From an uncultured Coriobacteriia bacterium (GTDB lineage: Bacteria > Actinomycetota > Coriobacteriia > Anaerosomatales > PALSA-660): a stretch of 44,494 bases of DNA. A program made the position numbers and the translations under genes. Where the stretch lies: assembly GCA_903831865.1 (NCBI GenBank), contig CAIKZH010000180.1:1-44494 (forward strand). The letters run 5' to 3'. Shown here piece by piece: positions 32,032 to 41,652 of this stretch; position 1 is the stretch's first letter; the number at the start of each line of letters is the position of its first letter. The notes under the pieces are model-generated. The model had not been told where the DNA came from. It saw only the letters and a list, made by a program, of their open reading frames with translations, and ran no database searches.

Positions 32032-34404
32032 ATGCCCGTGTCTGACGACGAGAAGGTCACGATCCCGGAGGTCCTGCCGATCATCCCCATGCGGGACCTC
32101 GTCCTCTTCCCCAACCTTGTGCTCCCGCTGTTCGTCGGCCGTGAGCGTTCCATCCTCGCCCTCGAGGAGGCGATGCGCGGCGACCACCACGTCGGGCTGC
32201 TCGCGCAGCGCGTCTCCGATACGCAGGACCCCGGTCCCGACGACCTGTTCACCATCGGCTGCGCGGGCACCGTGCTGCAGGAGTTGAAGCTTCCCGACGC
32301 CACCGCCCGCGCTCTCGTCGAGGGCATCGCCCGCTTCCGGGTCGTCGAGTTCATCTCGACCGAGCCGTTCCTCCAGGCCCGCATCGAGATGATCGATGAG
32401 TCCGAGGTGACGCCCGGGATGGAGACAGAGGCGGCGATGCGCGCCCTGGTCGCGGACTTCGAGAAGGCAGCCGAGCTGGGCAAGCCCATCCCGCAGGAGG
32501 TCCTCATGGCCGCGGGCGCGGTCGAGCAGCCGGGCCGCCTGGCGGATTTCGTCGCGTTCCACCTGAACCTGAAGTCCGAGGAGAAGCAGACGATCCTGGA
32601 GGCCATCGACCCTTCCGAGCGCATGGAGAGGACGTCGACGTTCCTGCACAAGGAACTGGAGATCCTTGAGCTGGGATCCAAGATCCAGAGCCGCGTCCAG
32701 GAATCCATGACGAAGTCTCAGCGCGAGTACTTCCTCCACGAGCAGCTCAAGGCGATCCAGCAGGAACTCGGTCAATACGACGAGATACAGGCGGAGATGG
32801 ACGACTACCGCGAGAAGATCGCGGCAGCGGGCATGCCCGAGGAGGTCTCCGAGAAGGCCGAGAAGGAGCTCGGGCGTCTGGAGAAGATGCCGCAGGCGGC
32901 GCCGGAGACGGCGGTCATCAGGACGTATCTCGACTGGCTCATCGGACTGCCGTGGCAGAAGGAGGACGAGGAGAAGCTCGACCTCATCGAGGCCAAGAAG
33001 ATCCTGGACGAGGACCACTACGGGCTCGAGGACGTGAAGAAGCGCGTGCTCGAGTACCTTGCCGTGCACAAGCTCACCAACCGGATGCGCGGCCCGATCC
33101 TCTGTTTCGTGGGCCCTCCGGGCACGGGCAAGACCTCGATCGGACGTTCCATCGCGCGGTCCCTCGGCCGCAAGTTCATCCGCATGTCACTCGGCGGCGT
33201 GCACGACGAGGCGGAGATCCGCGGACACCGGCGCACGTACGTCGGCGCGCTGCCCGGTCGCATCATCCAGTCCATCAGCCAGGCCGGCACGAGGAACCCG
33301 GTCTTCATGATGGACGAGGTCGACAAGATCGGCGCCGACTTCCGGGGCGACCCGACGTCGGCCCTGCTCGAAGTGCTCGACCCGGAGCAGAACAACAGCT
33401 TCCAGGACCACTACCTTGAGGCGCCGTTCGATCTGTCGCGGGTGATGTTCATCACAACGGCCAACCTGCTGGACACGATCCCGCCACCCCTGCGCGACCG
33501 CATGGAGGTCATCCACTTCCCCGGCTACACCGAGGACGAGAAACTCCACATCGCGCTGCAGTACCTCGTCCCCAAGCAGCTCACCGAGCATGGCCTGACC
33601 GCGGCCCGGCTGGAGATATGCGACGACGCGATCCACTCGATCGTCCGCCGCTACACCCGCGAGGCCGGCGTGCGCGGGCTGGAACGTCAGATCGCGATGA
33701 TCTGCCGCCAAGTCGCCCGAAGGGTCGTCGAGGGGCATCGCGGGAAGACGAAGGTCACCGGGCGCTCGGTCAGCCGATACCTCGGGCCGCCGAAGTTCAA
33801 CTTCGGGATGGCCGAGAAGCGCAACGAGGTCGGGACGGCGACGGGGCTCGTGTGGACCGAGGCCGGCGGCGACGTGATCTTCGTCGAGGCGACGACGATG
33901 CCGGGCAGGGGCAAGCTCATCCTGACGGGCCAGCTCGGAGACGTGATGCGCGAGTCGGCACAGGCAGCCGTCTCCTACATCCGGGCCCACGCCGGTCAAC
34001 TCGGCCTGGAGCCGGATTTCGCCGACAAGCTGGACATGCACATCCACGTGCCCGAGGCGGCCATCCCCAAGGACGGGCCTTCCGCGGGCATCACGATGGC
34101 CACCGCCCTCGCGTCCGCGCTGATGTCCTGCGCCGTGCGGCGCGAGGTCGCCATGACCGGCGAGATCACCCTGCGCGGCCACGTGCTGCCGATCGGCGGG
34201 CTGAAGGAGAAGCTGCTCGCAGCCCACCGGGCGGGCATCAAGACGGTGCTCGTACCCAAGGAGAACCTGCGCGACCTCGTGCTGCTTCCGGAGCGCGTGC
34301 GTTCCGAGATGGAGATCGTGCCGGTGAGCACGATGGACCAGGTCCTGGAGCGCGCTCTTGTCGACGGGTGCGCTCCCGGCGGGAAGGGTCCCCGCCGGGC
34401 CTGA
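32032..34404 (+). CDS. lon: ATP-dependent protease La
   Basis: This 790-residue protein has the full bacterial Lon layout. The N-terminal LON substrate domain starts [20 protein letters not shown]. The coiled region contains [18 protein letters not shown]. The AAA+ core has Walker A GPPGTGKT (residues 361-368) and Walker [13 protein letters not shown]. The protease domain has the Ser-Lys dyad S684 (KDGPSAGIT) and K727 ([18 protein letters not shown]). It degrades damaged and regulatory proteins in the cytoplasm. The ATG at 32032 follows gcggaagag. No complete HAIR or CIRCE heat-shock operator was seen in the 116-base divergent gap. Confidence 0.97.
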   Translation: MPVSDDEKVTIPEVLPIIPMRDLVLFPNLVLPLFVGRERSILALEEAMRGDHHVGLLAQRVSDTQDPGPDDLFTIGCAGTVLQELKLPDATARALVEGIARFRVVEFISTEPFLQARIEMIDESEVTPGMETEAAMRALVADFEKAAELGKPIPQEVLMAAGAVEQPGRLADFVAFHLNLKSEEKQTILEAIDPSERMERTSTFLHKELEILELGSKIQSRVQESMTKSQREYFLHEQLKAIQQELGQYDEIQAEMDDYREKIAAAGMPEEVSEKAEKELGRLEKMPQAAPETAVIRTYLDWLIGLPWQKEDEEKLDLIEAKKILDEDHYGLEDVKKRVLEYLAVHKLTNRMRGPILCFVGPPGTGKTSIGRSIARSLGRKFIRMSLGGVHDEAEIRGHRRTYVGALPGRIIQSISQAGTRNPVFMMDEVDKIGADFRGDPTSALLEVLDPEQNNSFQDHYLEAPFDLSRVMFITTANLLDTIPPPLRDRMEVIHFPGYTEDEKLHIALQYLVPKQLTEHGLTAARLEICDDAIHSIVRRYTREAGVRGLERQIAMICRQVARRVVEGHRGKTKVTGRSVSRYLGPPKFNFGMAEKRNEVGTATGLVWTEAGGDVIFVEATTMPGRGKLILTGQLGDVMRESAQAAVSYIRAHAGQLGLEPDFADKLDMHIHVPEAAIPKDGPSAGITMATALASALMSCAVRREVAMTGEITLRGHVLPIGGLKEKLLAAHRAGIKTVLVPKENLRDLVLLPERVRSEMEIVPVSTMDQVLERALVDGCAPGGKGPRRA

Positions 34405-34696
34405 GTACGGGCCACACGTCCGCGGACCGGGCCGCCGGCGCTTCTCGCGGGCGGCCCGGCGCTTGCTTGCCCGGTCGCCGCCTCGGTGTGACGCTCGCCG
34501 GCGTGCTCTCGCGCGTGGCGCGTACGTGGTCGTCTTGGCGCCATGAACTGCCGATACTTCCAAGGAGCGGACCGCCCCGGAGGCGGCCCGCAGCTGTGGC
34601 ACGGCGCCCCCAGGTGCCCGACCGTCGTCGGTCACGGGGATCAGCCGGCCCACGGATGCGACGTCGACGCCCTTCGGGAGGTGGGACGCGAGGCAC
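34405..34696 (+). other. Intergenic region lon to GT39, with terminator-like inverted repeat
   Basis: This 292-base gap has no convincing gene. CCGGGCCGCC (34427-34436) and GGCGGCCCGG (34450-34459) form a perfect 10-bp stem with a 13-base loop, followed by CGCTTGCTTGCC; this is a plausible terminator for lon. The rest is GC-rich, without a recognisable RNA fold or a clear promoter. Any promoter for the polysaccharide genes must lie in its second half. Confidence 0.5.
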
Positions 34697-36373
34697 ATGT
34701 CCATAGCCGCACGCACAGACGCGCCCCGCACCGCGGACCGGTCGATGCTGACCGGCGCCGCGCTGGCCGCGCTCACCCTCGGGGGGCTGCTGCTGCGCGT
34801 CCTGAGCATGGACAGCCGCGGGCTGTGGCTCGACGAGGCAGTGACGGTGGCGCAGGCGAACCAGTCGGTCGGAGGCATCATCCGATCTCTGGCGACAGGT
34901 GTGCACCCGCCGCTCTATCACATCCTGATGCACTACTGGATCACGGTCTTCGGTACAGGGGAGATCGCGCTCCGTTCATTCTCCGTGCTCCTGGGGACGC
35001 TCGCGATACCTGCGGCGTTCTGGGCGGGGCAGCGGCTCTACGACCGGAGGACGGGACTCGTCGCAGCCGCGCTCGTCGCCTTCTCCCCGTTCCAGATCTG
35101 GTACTCCCAGGAAGCCCGGATGTACGAGATGCTCTTCCTGGCGGGGCTGCTCTCGACGGCGTTCCTGGTGCTCGCTGCGCGTGAGAACCGCAAAGCGCTG
35201 TGGGCCGGCTACCTGTTCTGGACCCTCGTGGGCATGTTCACCCACTACTTCTTCGCCTTCCTCGTGGTCGGCCAGCTGGTCTACTTCGTCGTCGGCGAGG
35301 TCGCGGACAAGGAGGCGGCGGCCCGCAGCGACGGGCGTGCGCGGGCCGAGTGGTGGAGACCGTGGGGACTGTTCGCCGACGTGGACACGCTGTGGCCGGC
35401 GTTCCTCTGCGCCCTGGTCACGCTGGTCGCCTTCCTTGTGTGGGTGTACTACGCCGCACATGTGCAGGCGCCCACCGACAACGCGATCGTCGGCTCGATA
35501 AGCGGCTCGGGTCTCGGCTACGGACAGGAGGCGCCCCGGCTGGCCCTCAGGTTCAACGACATCGCCCTGCTCGCCGTCCAGATGACGGTCGGCTTCCACG
35601 CGCAGCTGACCATGGATACGCTTGTCGCGATGTGGCCGCTCGCCATCTCGTTCGTGTTCGTGACGATGCATCTCTTCCGGCAGATGACCGCACACACGCG
35701 CCTTCTGCTGGCGGGCGTGATCGGGATGCTGCTGATGCTCGCCGTCGGCCAGTGGCAGGGCCAGATCCTCGCGTCGCGCTACTTCATGGCGGTGGCCGGC
35801 GCCCTGTGGCTGCTGATGGCGTGGCTGCTGGCGCGGTTGAAGGGGAGGGCCGCCCGGTGGGTCACGGCACTGCTCGTCGTCTTCGCGGCCGTGGCGTGGC
35901 TCGACCAGTCGTACGCGCCGCACAACGCGATGCGCTATGACAACCGAGAGGCGCTGCAGGAGGTCGCGCGATCCTGGCGACCGGGCAACACGATGATCTA
36001 CCTGCCGTTCTACCTCGATCCTCTGACCGGCTACTACCTGCCGCCGTCCATCCCCGCCCACGGATTCCCAGAGTACGGGGCGTTCGCGCACCTTCGCGAC
36101 AGCCAGGGCGAGATCGACACCGACCTTCGGAGCGTCGTCGGCTCCTCCCCCCGGGTCTGGCTGTTCGTGTCTTTCCAGAACATCACGGAGCTGAAGAACG
36201 ACGCCTACGCCGTCCGGTACTGGCTGAAGCACCAGGGCTACACGGTCACCGAGGATCGGCAGCTGAACCAGGTCGAACTGCTGCGCTATGACCGCACAGG
36301 GCTTCCGACGCAGCCCGTCGTGGCGGCCGCTTCCTCCCTCACCGCCACAGCTCAGGCGGCGACACGCCCATGA
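34697..36373 (+). CDS. GT39-like (ArnT/PMT-type) membrane glycosyltransferase
   Basis: The 558-residue protein has around ten membrane helices and the GT-C signature in the first outer loop, GLWLDEAVTVAQANQS, followed by GVHPPLYHILMHYW. These are the positions of the catalytic acidic residue and the lipid-sugar binding motif in PMT/ArnT enzymes. FQIWYSQEARMYEMLF is another conserved block. A soluble C-terminal part starts near residue 420. Such enzymes take sugars from polyprenyl-phosphate carriers outside the membrane. Its stop overlaps the start of the next gene (ATGA), so it is coupled to the glycan-synthase fusion. The ATG at 34697 opens on a short charged N terminus before the first helix. 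Confidence 0.85.
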   Translation: MSIAARTDAPRTADRSMLTGAALAALTLGGLLLRVLSMDSRGLWLDEAVTVAQANQSVGGIIRSLATGVHPPLYHILMHYWITVFGTGEIALRSFSVLLGTLAIPAAFWAGQRLYDRRTGLVAAALVAFSPFQIWYSQEARMYEMLFLAGLLSTAFLVLAARENRKALWAGYLFWTLVGMFTHYFFAFLVVGQLVYFVVGEVADKEAAARSDGRARAEWWRPWGLFADVDTLWPAFLCALVTLVAFLVWVYYAAHVQAPTDNAIVGSISGSGLGYGQEAPRLALRFNDIALLAVQMTVGFHAQLTMDTLVAMWPLAISFVFVTMHLFRQMTAHTRLLLAGVIGMLLMLAVGQWQGQILASRYFMAVAGALWLLMAWLLARLKGRAARWVTALLVVFAAVAWLDQSYAPHNAMRYDNREALQEVARSWRPGNTMIYLPFYLDPLTGYYLPPSIPAHGFPEYGAFAHLRDSQGEIDTDLRSVVGSSPRVWLFVSFQNITELKNDAYAVRYWLKHQGYTVTEDRQLNQVELLRYDRTGLPTQPVVAAASSLTATAQAATRP

Positions 36374-39231
36374 TCGAGATCCCTCGAGAGGCGCGTGCCC
36401 GCTACCTTCGCACCTGCCGCCTGCTCAGCGCCCTGTGCGCCACGACTGCCGCCTTCTACCTGTCGTGGCTCCTGTTCGGCGCGCGTGCGGCGAACCCGGT
36501 CCTGTTCGGCATCCTCGTTGCAGCCGAGGTGTTCAACCTCGTCCAGGCGGCAGGATTCTGGTACACGATCTCCACGCAGCGCTGGACCGATCCGCCCGAT
36601 GCGGACTTCGGCTGCTTCCCGGGTGGCGTGGACGTCTTCATCACGGTCTGCGGCGAGCCCGCTGATGTCGTGGAGCCCACGGTGCGCGGAGCGGTGGCGA
36701 TACGGCATCCCGCGCTGACTGTCTGGGTGCTCGATGACGATCCGTCGCCCGAGATCGAAGCGATCGCGCTGCGGCACGGGGCGAAGTACGTGACCCGCAG
36801 TGACCGCTCCGGCGCCAAGGCGGGCAACCTCAACCACGCTCTCACTCTGGCCCACGGCGCGTTCTTCGCCGTCTTCGACGCGGACCACATCCCCTCTCCG
36901 ACTTTCCTGGAACGCACGATGGCCTGCTTCCTGGACCGTCGTGTGGCGTTCGTGCAGACCCCGCAGTCGTATCGCAATCGCGGCGCGAACCGTGTGGCGG
37001 CAGGCGCCCACGAGCAGCAGGCGCTGTTCTACGGACCGATCCTGCGCGGCAAGGACAGTGCCGGTGCGGTCTTCTCGTGCGGCACCAACGTCGTGCTGCG
37101 CCGGGCCGCGGTGGACGCAGTCGGCGGCATACCCGAGGACTCCGTGACCGAGGACCTGCGGCTGTCGCTCGTGCTGGTGCGAGCCGGGTGGAGGTCGGCC
37201 TATCTCTCGGAGGTGCTCGCGCAGGGGCTGGGCCCGGTCGACGTGAGCGGGTATTTCGCGCAGCAGTTGCGTTGGGCGCGAGGCGGACTCGAGATCCTCT
37301 TCCGCTCCCGGCCGTACTACCGGGGCATGGGCGTCCGCAGGGCGGTCCAGTACACCTTGAGCTTCATCTACTGGTTCACCGGGTGGGCGTACGCCGGCTA
37401 CATGCTCCTGCCGCTGGCTTTCATGTTCGCCGGTCTGCGACCTGTGCAGGTCCCCAACGACTACCCGATCCACTTCCTGCCTTACGTCTTCATCACCCTG
37501 CTCACCATGGCGTACGCCTCGGGCTTCACGCTCCGTTTCCGCGCGCTCTGGTTCACGCTGGCGAGCTTCCCGGTGCACATGATGGCGCTGTTCGCGGCGC
37601 TCTTCGGCCGCGCGAGGACCTTCGTGGTGACCTCGAAGGGGGAGGGCCGCCGGTCTCTCGGGGCCGTGTGGCCGCAAGCCGTCATGCTCGTCGCGTTGCT
37701 GACCGCCGCAGTGGTCGGACTGGCAGTTCACGGGCCGACGCCTTCTGTGGCCAACAACGCCGCGTTCGCTCTTGGGCACATTCTCATCCTGCAGGGCTTC
37801 ATCGTTCTCGCGTGGAAACCGGAAGGGATCGGCATGGAGAAGTCGCGCGCGGGCGTCCCGGCCCTCGGCTCGATCGCAGCCTCGAGCGCCCGCGCTGTGA
37901 CGCCCGAGTCCCAGCCTGCGCCGCTCCGGCCGTCACCGGGCCTGGCGACCGCGGCCCATCGGGCGGCTCCCCCGGCACCCCGGGCCCGGGTCGGGCGTCG
38001 CCGCGCAGCGGTCGGGCACACGGCATTCCTTGCGGCCGCCTTCGCAGTGGTAGGCGCCGCTCTCCTGCTGGCGTCGGCGGTGCAGTCGCTCAGTGTCGCA
38101 AGAGCGGGCGGGGCGGGGCACGTCGGCGGCTCGCCGACCGCCACCGTTGTTCCCACGTCCACGGCGCCGTCTCGGGCGCCCGCCCCGACCCCGGCCGCTC
38201 TTCCGCTCGCGGGCAAGGTGGAGGCGCCGCGCAGCGGCGCGTACCTGGGGGCGTACGTCCCGCCGGCCCCCTACGACCTGAAGGCGGTCGACTCCTACAC
38301 CACGGTCTCGGGCAAGGGACTCTCGATAGTGATGTGGTACCAGCCCTGGGCCGCCGGCAACCGCTCGGACTTCGATGCAGCGGCGTGCGCCTCGCTCATG
38401 CAGCGAGGCATCGTCCCCATGATCACATGGGAGGCGTGGGACCCGGGCGCGAATGCCAAGACGCTCACCGATCCCGCTCGGCAGCCGGCCTACCGGCTGT
38501 CCGCGATCGTCTCGGGAAGGTACGACTCCTATCTCCGCGACTGGGCCGACCAGATCCGCGCCCTGGGCGGACCGGTCATGCTGCGACCCCTGCACGAGAT
38601 GAACGGCGACTGGTACCCGTGGGGCGGGACGGTCAACGGCAACACGCCCGCCCTGTTCGTGAAGGCGTGGCGCCACATGCACGACATCTTCGAGGCCGAG
38701 GGCGCCACGAACGTCACGTGGGTGTGGAGCGTCAACCACGAGAGCGTGCCCGACTCGCGCTACAACTCCTACGCGGCCTACTGGCCTGGCGACCAGTACG
38801 TGGACTGGACCGCGCTCAGCGGATTCAACTGGGGGACCGCGGGTCAGCGCACCCAGTGGCACACGTTCCAGTTCTGGTACGCCCGGCCGCTCGCCTACCT
38901 CAAGACACTGCACAAGCCCGTGTGCATCGCCGAGTTCGGGAGCGTCGAGCAGGGGGGCGACAAGGCCGCCTGGTTCGCCCAGACCTATCAGCAGGTCCAG
39001 AACACCTACCCGTTCGTGAGGGCCGCGGTCTACTACGACGCCATCGATCGCATGCCCGGCTACACCCAGGACTGGCGCATCACGTCGTCGGCCGCTTCCC
39101 TGCGGGCGTTCCGCCGCGCGGTCGCCCCGCCGTACTTCGTCGCCGATGCTCCCACGGCCCTTGCCGACTGGCAGAGCAAGCTTGCTCCCGACCAGAAGAG
39201 CTTCCTCGCCGGGCTGGTCCCCACCTACTGA
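36370..39231 (+). CDS. Cellulose-synthase-like GT2 fused to an extracellular GH26-like glycoside hydrolase
   Basis: The 953-residue product has two enzymes in one chain. Residues 1-480 are a processive GT2 of the BcsA type: two N-terminal helices, then D-D-D at 122-124 (VLDDDPSP), DAD at 170-172, TED at 260-262 and QQLRW at 298-302 (the QxxRW motif), then several membrane helices. No PilZ domain is evident. A Pro/Ala-rich linker (about 490-545) and a last helix (about 550-575) lead to a GH26-like domain, about 620-910. It has the acid/base E743 in RPLHEMNGDWYPWGG and the nucleophile E855 in CIAEFGS. The likely topology puts synthesis inside and hydrolysis outside. GT2 product and GH26 specificity (mannan, xylan or other) are not known. 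Confidence 0.87.
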   Translation: MIEIPREARARYLRTCRLLSALCATTAAFYLSWLLFGARAANPVLFGILVAAEVFNLVQAAGFWYTISTQRWTDPPDADFGCFPGGVDVFITVCGEPADVVEPTVRGAVAIRHPALTVWVLDDDPSPEIEAIALRHGAKYVTRSDRSGAKAGNLNHALTLAHGAFFAVFDADHIPSPTFLERTMACFLDRRVAFVQTPQSYRNRGANRVAAGAHEQQALFYGPILRGKDSAGAVFSCGTNVVLRRAAVDAVGGIPEDSVTEDLRLSLVLVRAGWRSAYLSEVLAQGLGPVDVSGYFAQQLRWARGGLEILFRSRPYYRGMGVRRAVQYTLSFIYWFTGWAYAGYMLLPLAFMFAGLRPVQVPNDYPIHFLPYVFITLLTMAYASGFTLRFRALWFTLASFPVHMMALFAALFGRARTFVVTSKGEGRRSLGAVWPQAVMLVALLTAAVVGLAVHGPTPSVANNAAFALGHILILQGFIVLAWKPEGIGMEKSRAGVPALGSIAASSARAVTPESQPAPLRPSPGLATAAHRAAPPAPRARVGRRRAAVGHTAFLAAAFAVVGAALLLASAVQSLSVARAGGAGHVGGSPTATVVPTSTAPSRAPAPTPAALPLAGKVEAPRSGAYLGAYVPPAPYDLKAVDSYTTVSGKGLSIVMWYQPWAAGNRSDFDAAACASLMQRGIVPMITWEAWDPGANAKTLTDPARQPAYRLSAIVSGRYDSYLRDWADQIRALGGPVMLRPLHEMNGDWYPWGGTVNGNTPALFVKAWRHMHDIFEAEGATNVTWVWSVNHESVPDSRYNSYAAYWPGDQYVDWTALSGFNWGTAGQRTQWHTFQFWYARPLAYLKTLHKPVCIAEFGSVEQGGDKAAWFAQTYQQVQNTYPFVRAAVYYDAIDRMPGYTQDWRITSSAASLRAFRRAVAPPYFVADAPTALADWQSKLAPDQKSFLAGLVPTY

Positions 39232-39259
39232 TCGCAGGCCTCACGCGATCCGGCGGACG

Positions 39260-40153
39260 TCACGCCGCGGCGTCAGGTCGCGTCGGCACCGATCTCTCGC
39301 GGAGCGCCTCCCACGCGAATCCCGATTGCTGGAGCACGACGCCGGCCACGAGGAGCGGCACGATGGCGACGATCTTGGGGTCCTTGAGGTTGTTCGCGAC
39401 GATGCGCCGGTAGCTGGCCAGCCGCTGCCCGATCCGTCGACCGGCCGGGACACGCCGTGAGAACTGTCGCGCCGCCCTTCCTCTTCGGAAGAACCAGCGG
39501 GCGAAGCCGACCAGGTTGGAGCGGGCGGCGTGCTCGATCACGGCGGTCGGCTGGAAGCGCATCCTCATGCCCGCCGAGCACATCCGGTGGGAGAGCTCGC
39601 CGTCCTCGCCGCCGAAGGTCATCGTCTCGTCGAAACCCCCGAGGCGCTCGAACACGCTGCGGCGCAGTGCGCATCCGAGGGTGGAGAGATGCTCGGTGAG
39701 GCCGTCCTCGTCCACGTGGAACATGACGGCGAACCCGGCGTTCCCGCCCCCCGGGAAGCCGAGCGCGGAGATCGAGTCGCCCAGGAAGGTGGAGGGCGGG
39801 ATGCGGACCTCGCTCATCACGGCGTCGATCGCGGGGTCCGAGAGCGGCGAGAGCAGTTCGGTGAGCCAGGTGTCCGTCGGCCAGCAGTCGTCGTCCACGA
39901 ACACGATCACGTCCCCGCGCACGGCGTCGACCGCCCGGTTGCGGTCGAACCCGAGCCCGCGCCCGGCAGGGAGTCGGACCAGGTAGGTCCGCGGCCGCAG
40001 GAGCTCACGGTCCGTCGGCGCGGCGGTCGTCGCGTCCTCAGCGACGATCACGACCTCGGTCTCCGGGTCCGGGGACCTGAGCGCGAGCAGTCGCGCCGCC
40101 AGCTCCTCGACCTCGAGGGTGAGACCGCGCGTGACGATGGCGATGCCTGTCAT
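39260..40153 (-). CDS. GT2-family glycosyltransferase
   Basis: The 297-residue protein is a GT-A transferase. It has GRGLGFDRNRAVDAVRGDV, the metal-binding D87-D88-D89 (VIVFVDDDCWPTD), GCALRRSVFERLGGFDETM and GGEDGELSHRMCSAGM, as in rhamnosyl- or mannosyl-type GT2 enzymes. A hydrophobic helix near the C terminus (IVAIVPLLVAGVVL) suggests membrane attachment. The ATG at 40153 overlaps the end of the flippase gene (ATGA), so it is the third gene of a coupled leftward operon. The sugar specificity is unknown. Confidence 0.87.
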   Translation of the reverse strand: MTGIAIVTRGLTLEVEELAARLLALRSPDPETEVVIVAEDATTAAPTDRELLRPRTYLVRLPAGRGLGFDRNRAVDAVRGDVIVFVDDDCWPTDTWLTELLSPLSDPAIDAVMSEVRIPPSTFLGDSISALGFPGGGNAGFAVMFHVDEDGLTEHLSTLGCALRRSVFERLGGFDETMTFGGEDGELSHRMCSAGMRMRFQPTAVIEHAARSNLVGFARWFFRRGRAARQFSRRVPAGRRIGQRLASYRRIVANNLKDPKIVAIVPLLVAGVVLQQSGFAWEALRERSVPTRPDAAA

Positions 40154-41652
40154 CGCTCGAACCCTTCGCGGATCGACTCGATGTCGCGTCGGGTGAGACC
40201 GCGCGTGACGAACAGCAGGCCCGCGTACAGCGCCGAGGCGACCACGTACCACCCGATGAGGGCGGGTCCGGCGGCGGGCCGCAGCGCCGCGGCAGCGAGT
40301 CCCACGACCGCCGCCGGGGCGACCAGGCGCAGCAGTGTCGACGCGAGCGGGAACGCGAGCCGCTCGCGAAGGGCGATCAGCGCCGCCACTCCCGCGATCG
40401 CGAAGGCGCCCCCGGCGGCAAGGGCCGCGCCTTTGGCGCCCATCCGCGGGATGAGCAGGTACGCGGCGACCGCCTCCGCGGCCACGAGCCCTATCGCCGT
40501 GCCGAGGACCGCGCGGCCGCGCCCCTCCAGCAGCAGGGTCGGGCCCACGGCCACGGCGACCATCCCGATGGCGGTGCCGGTCGTCAGCAGCATCAGGACC
40601 GGCGCTCCCGCTCCGTACGCCGCGGGGAAGCCGATGGTGATGAGGAGTGCCCGCGCGGTGGGCACGACCAGCGCGACCCACAGCGACGCAGCGGCCACCA
40701 GCAGCCTGACCGACTGGCTCACGTAGTGCCGCTGGCGCTCGACGTCACCTCGGCGGCGCGCATCGCTGTAGGCGGCGAAGAGCCCCCAGACGAGGCCCGA
40801 GGAGAGGGCGAAGGGGACCTGCGCGATGAGGCTCGCTCCGCGGTAGTAGCCGGCCTGCGCTGCCGGCAGCAGCGCCTTGACCATCCAGAGGTCGAGCGAG
40901 AGCGCGAGCGTCTGGGAGACGATCAGGGTGGCGGGAACGGTCGCCCCGGCCACAGCGCCGCCGTCAGGCAGCGAGGGGAGAGGCACGCCGTCACCGTCGG
41001 ACGCACGGGGGACCACCGGGGCGTCGCCGAACCAGCGTCGCCCGCGGAACCGGACGGCCACGAGGACGAGGGTGATCGCCAGCCCGCCCACGGACGCGCT
41101 GACCGATCCGAGGACGGCACCGATCACGGACATGCCTGCGAGCACGAAGGCCACGGTCGCCACGAGCTTGGTCAGGGCGTAGCCACCGGTCGACAGGCCC
41201 TCGAAGGTGTAGCTCTGCGACCCGAGCAGCGCCGCGAGTGCGAGGTTGTAGAGAGCGAAGATCGGGATGTCGATGGCGGCGAGCCGGAACGGGGCCAGCG
41301 TGCCCGTCTGGGCGAAGACCGTCGCAAGGAGTGGAGCCGCGAGCGCCAGAGCCCCCGCGAGAAGGAAGGCCACGCCGAGCTGGGCCGCCACGTAGCGCCC
41401 ACGCACGATGGGACCCTTCGCGTCGGGATCGACGACCCGCACGATCCAGAGCGGCAGCCCCTCGGCGACCACCAGTTCGAGCCACATGAGCACCGTGATG
41501 ACCACGCCGAGGAGTCCGAACGCGGGCACGCTCAGGTGTCGCGCGAGGAACACGTTGAGCAGGTAGCTCAGGCCGACCGCCACGAAGCGGCTGGCCGTCA
41601 TGATGGTCGCCCCGCTCGTGAGGCTCGGTCGTTTGCGCGCCTCCGCGATCAC
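40150..41652 (-). CDS. Polysaccharide flippase (Wzx/MATE-type oligosaccharide exporter)
   Basis: This 500-residue membrane protein has about twelve to fourteen helices. It opens with the polysaccharide-synthesis flippase pattern ATIMTASRFVAVGLSYLLNV and FLARHLSVPAFGLLG, and continues with SQSYTFEGLSTGGYALTKLV and QAGYYRGASLIAQVPFALSS. Such proteins move lipid-linked oligosaccharides to the outer face of the membrane. The GTG start overlaps the stop of the upstream GT4 gene (GTGA). Together with the flanking GT4 and GT2 it forms a small polysaccharide assembly operon. Confidence 0.85.
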   Translation of the reverse strand: MIAEARKRPSLTSGATIMTASRFVAVGLSYLLNVFLARHLSVPAFGLLGVVITVLMWLELVVAEGLPLWIVRVVDPDAKGPIVRGRYVAAQLGVAFLLAGALALAAPLLATVFAQTGTLAPFRLAAIDIPIFALYNLALAALLGSQSYTFEGLSTGGYALTKLVATVAFVLAGMSVIGAVLGSVSASVGGLAITLVLVAVRFRGRRWFGDAPVVPRASDGDGVPLPSLPDGGAVAGATVPATLIVSQTLALSLDLWMVKALLPAAQAGYYRGASLIAQVPFALSSGLVWGLFAAYSDARRRGDVERQRHYVSQSVRLLVAAASLWVALVVPTARALLITIGFPAAYGAGAPVLMLLTTGTAIGMVAVAVGPTLLLEGRGRAVLGTAIGLVAAEAVAAYLLIPRMGAKGAALAAGGAFAIAGVAALIALRERLAFPLASTLLRLVAPAAVVGLAAAALRPAAGPALIGWYVVASALYAGLLFVTRGLTRRDIESIREGFER

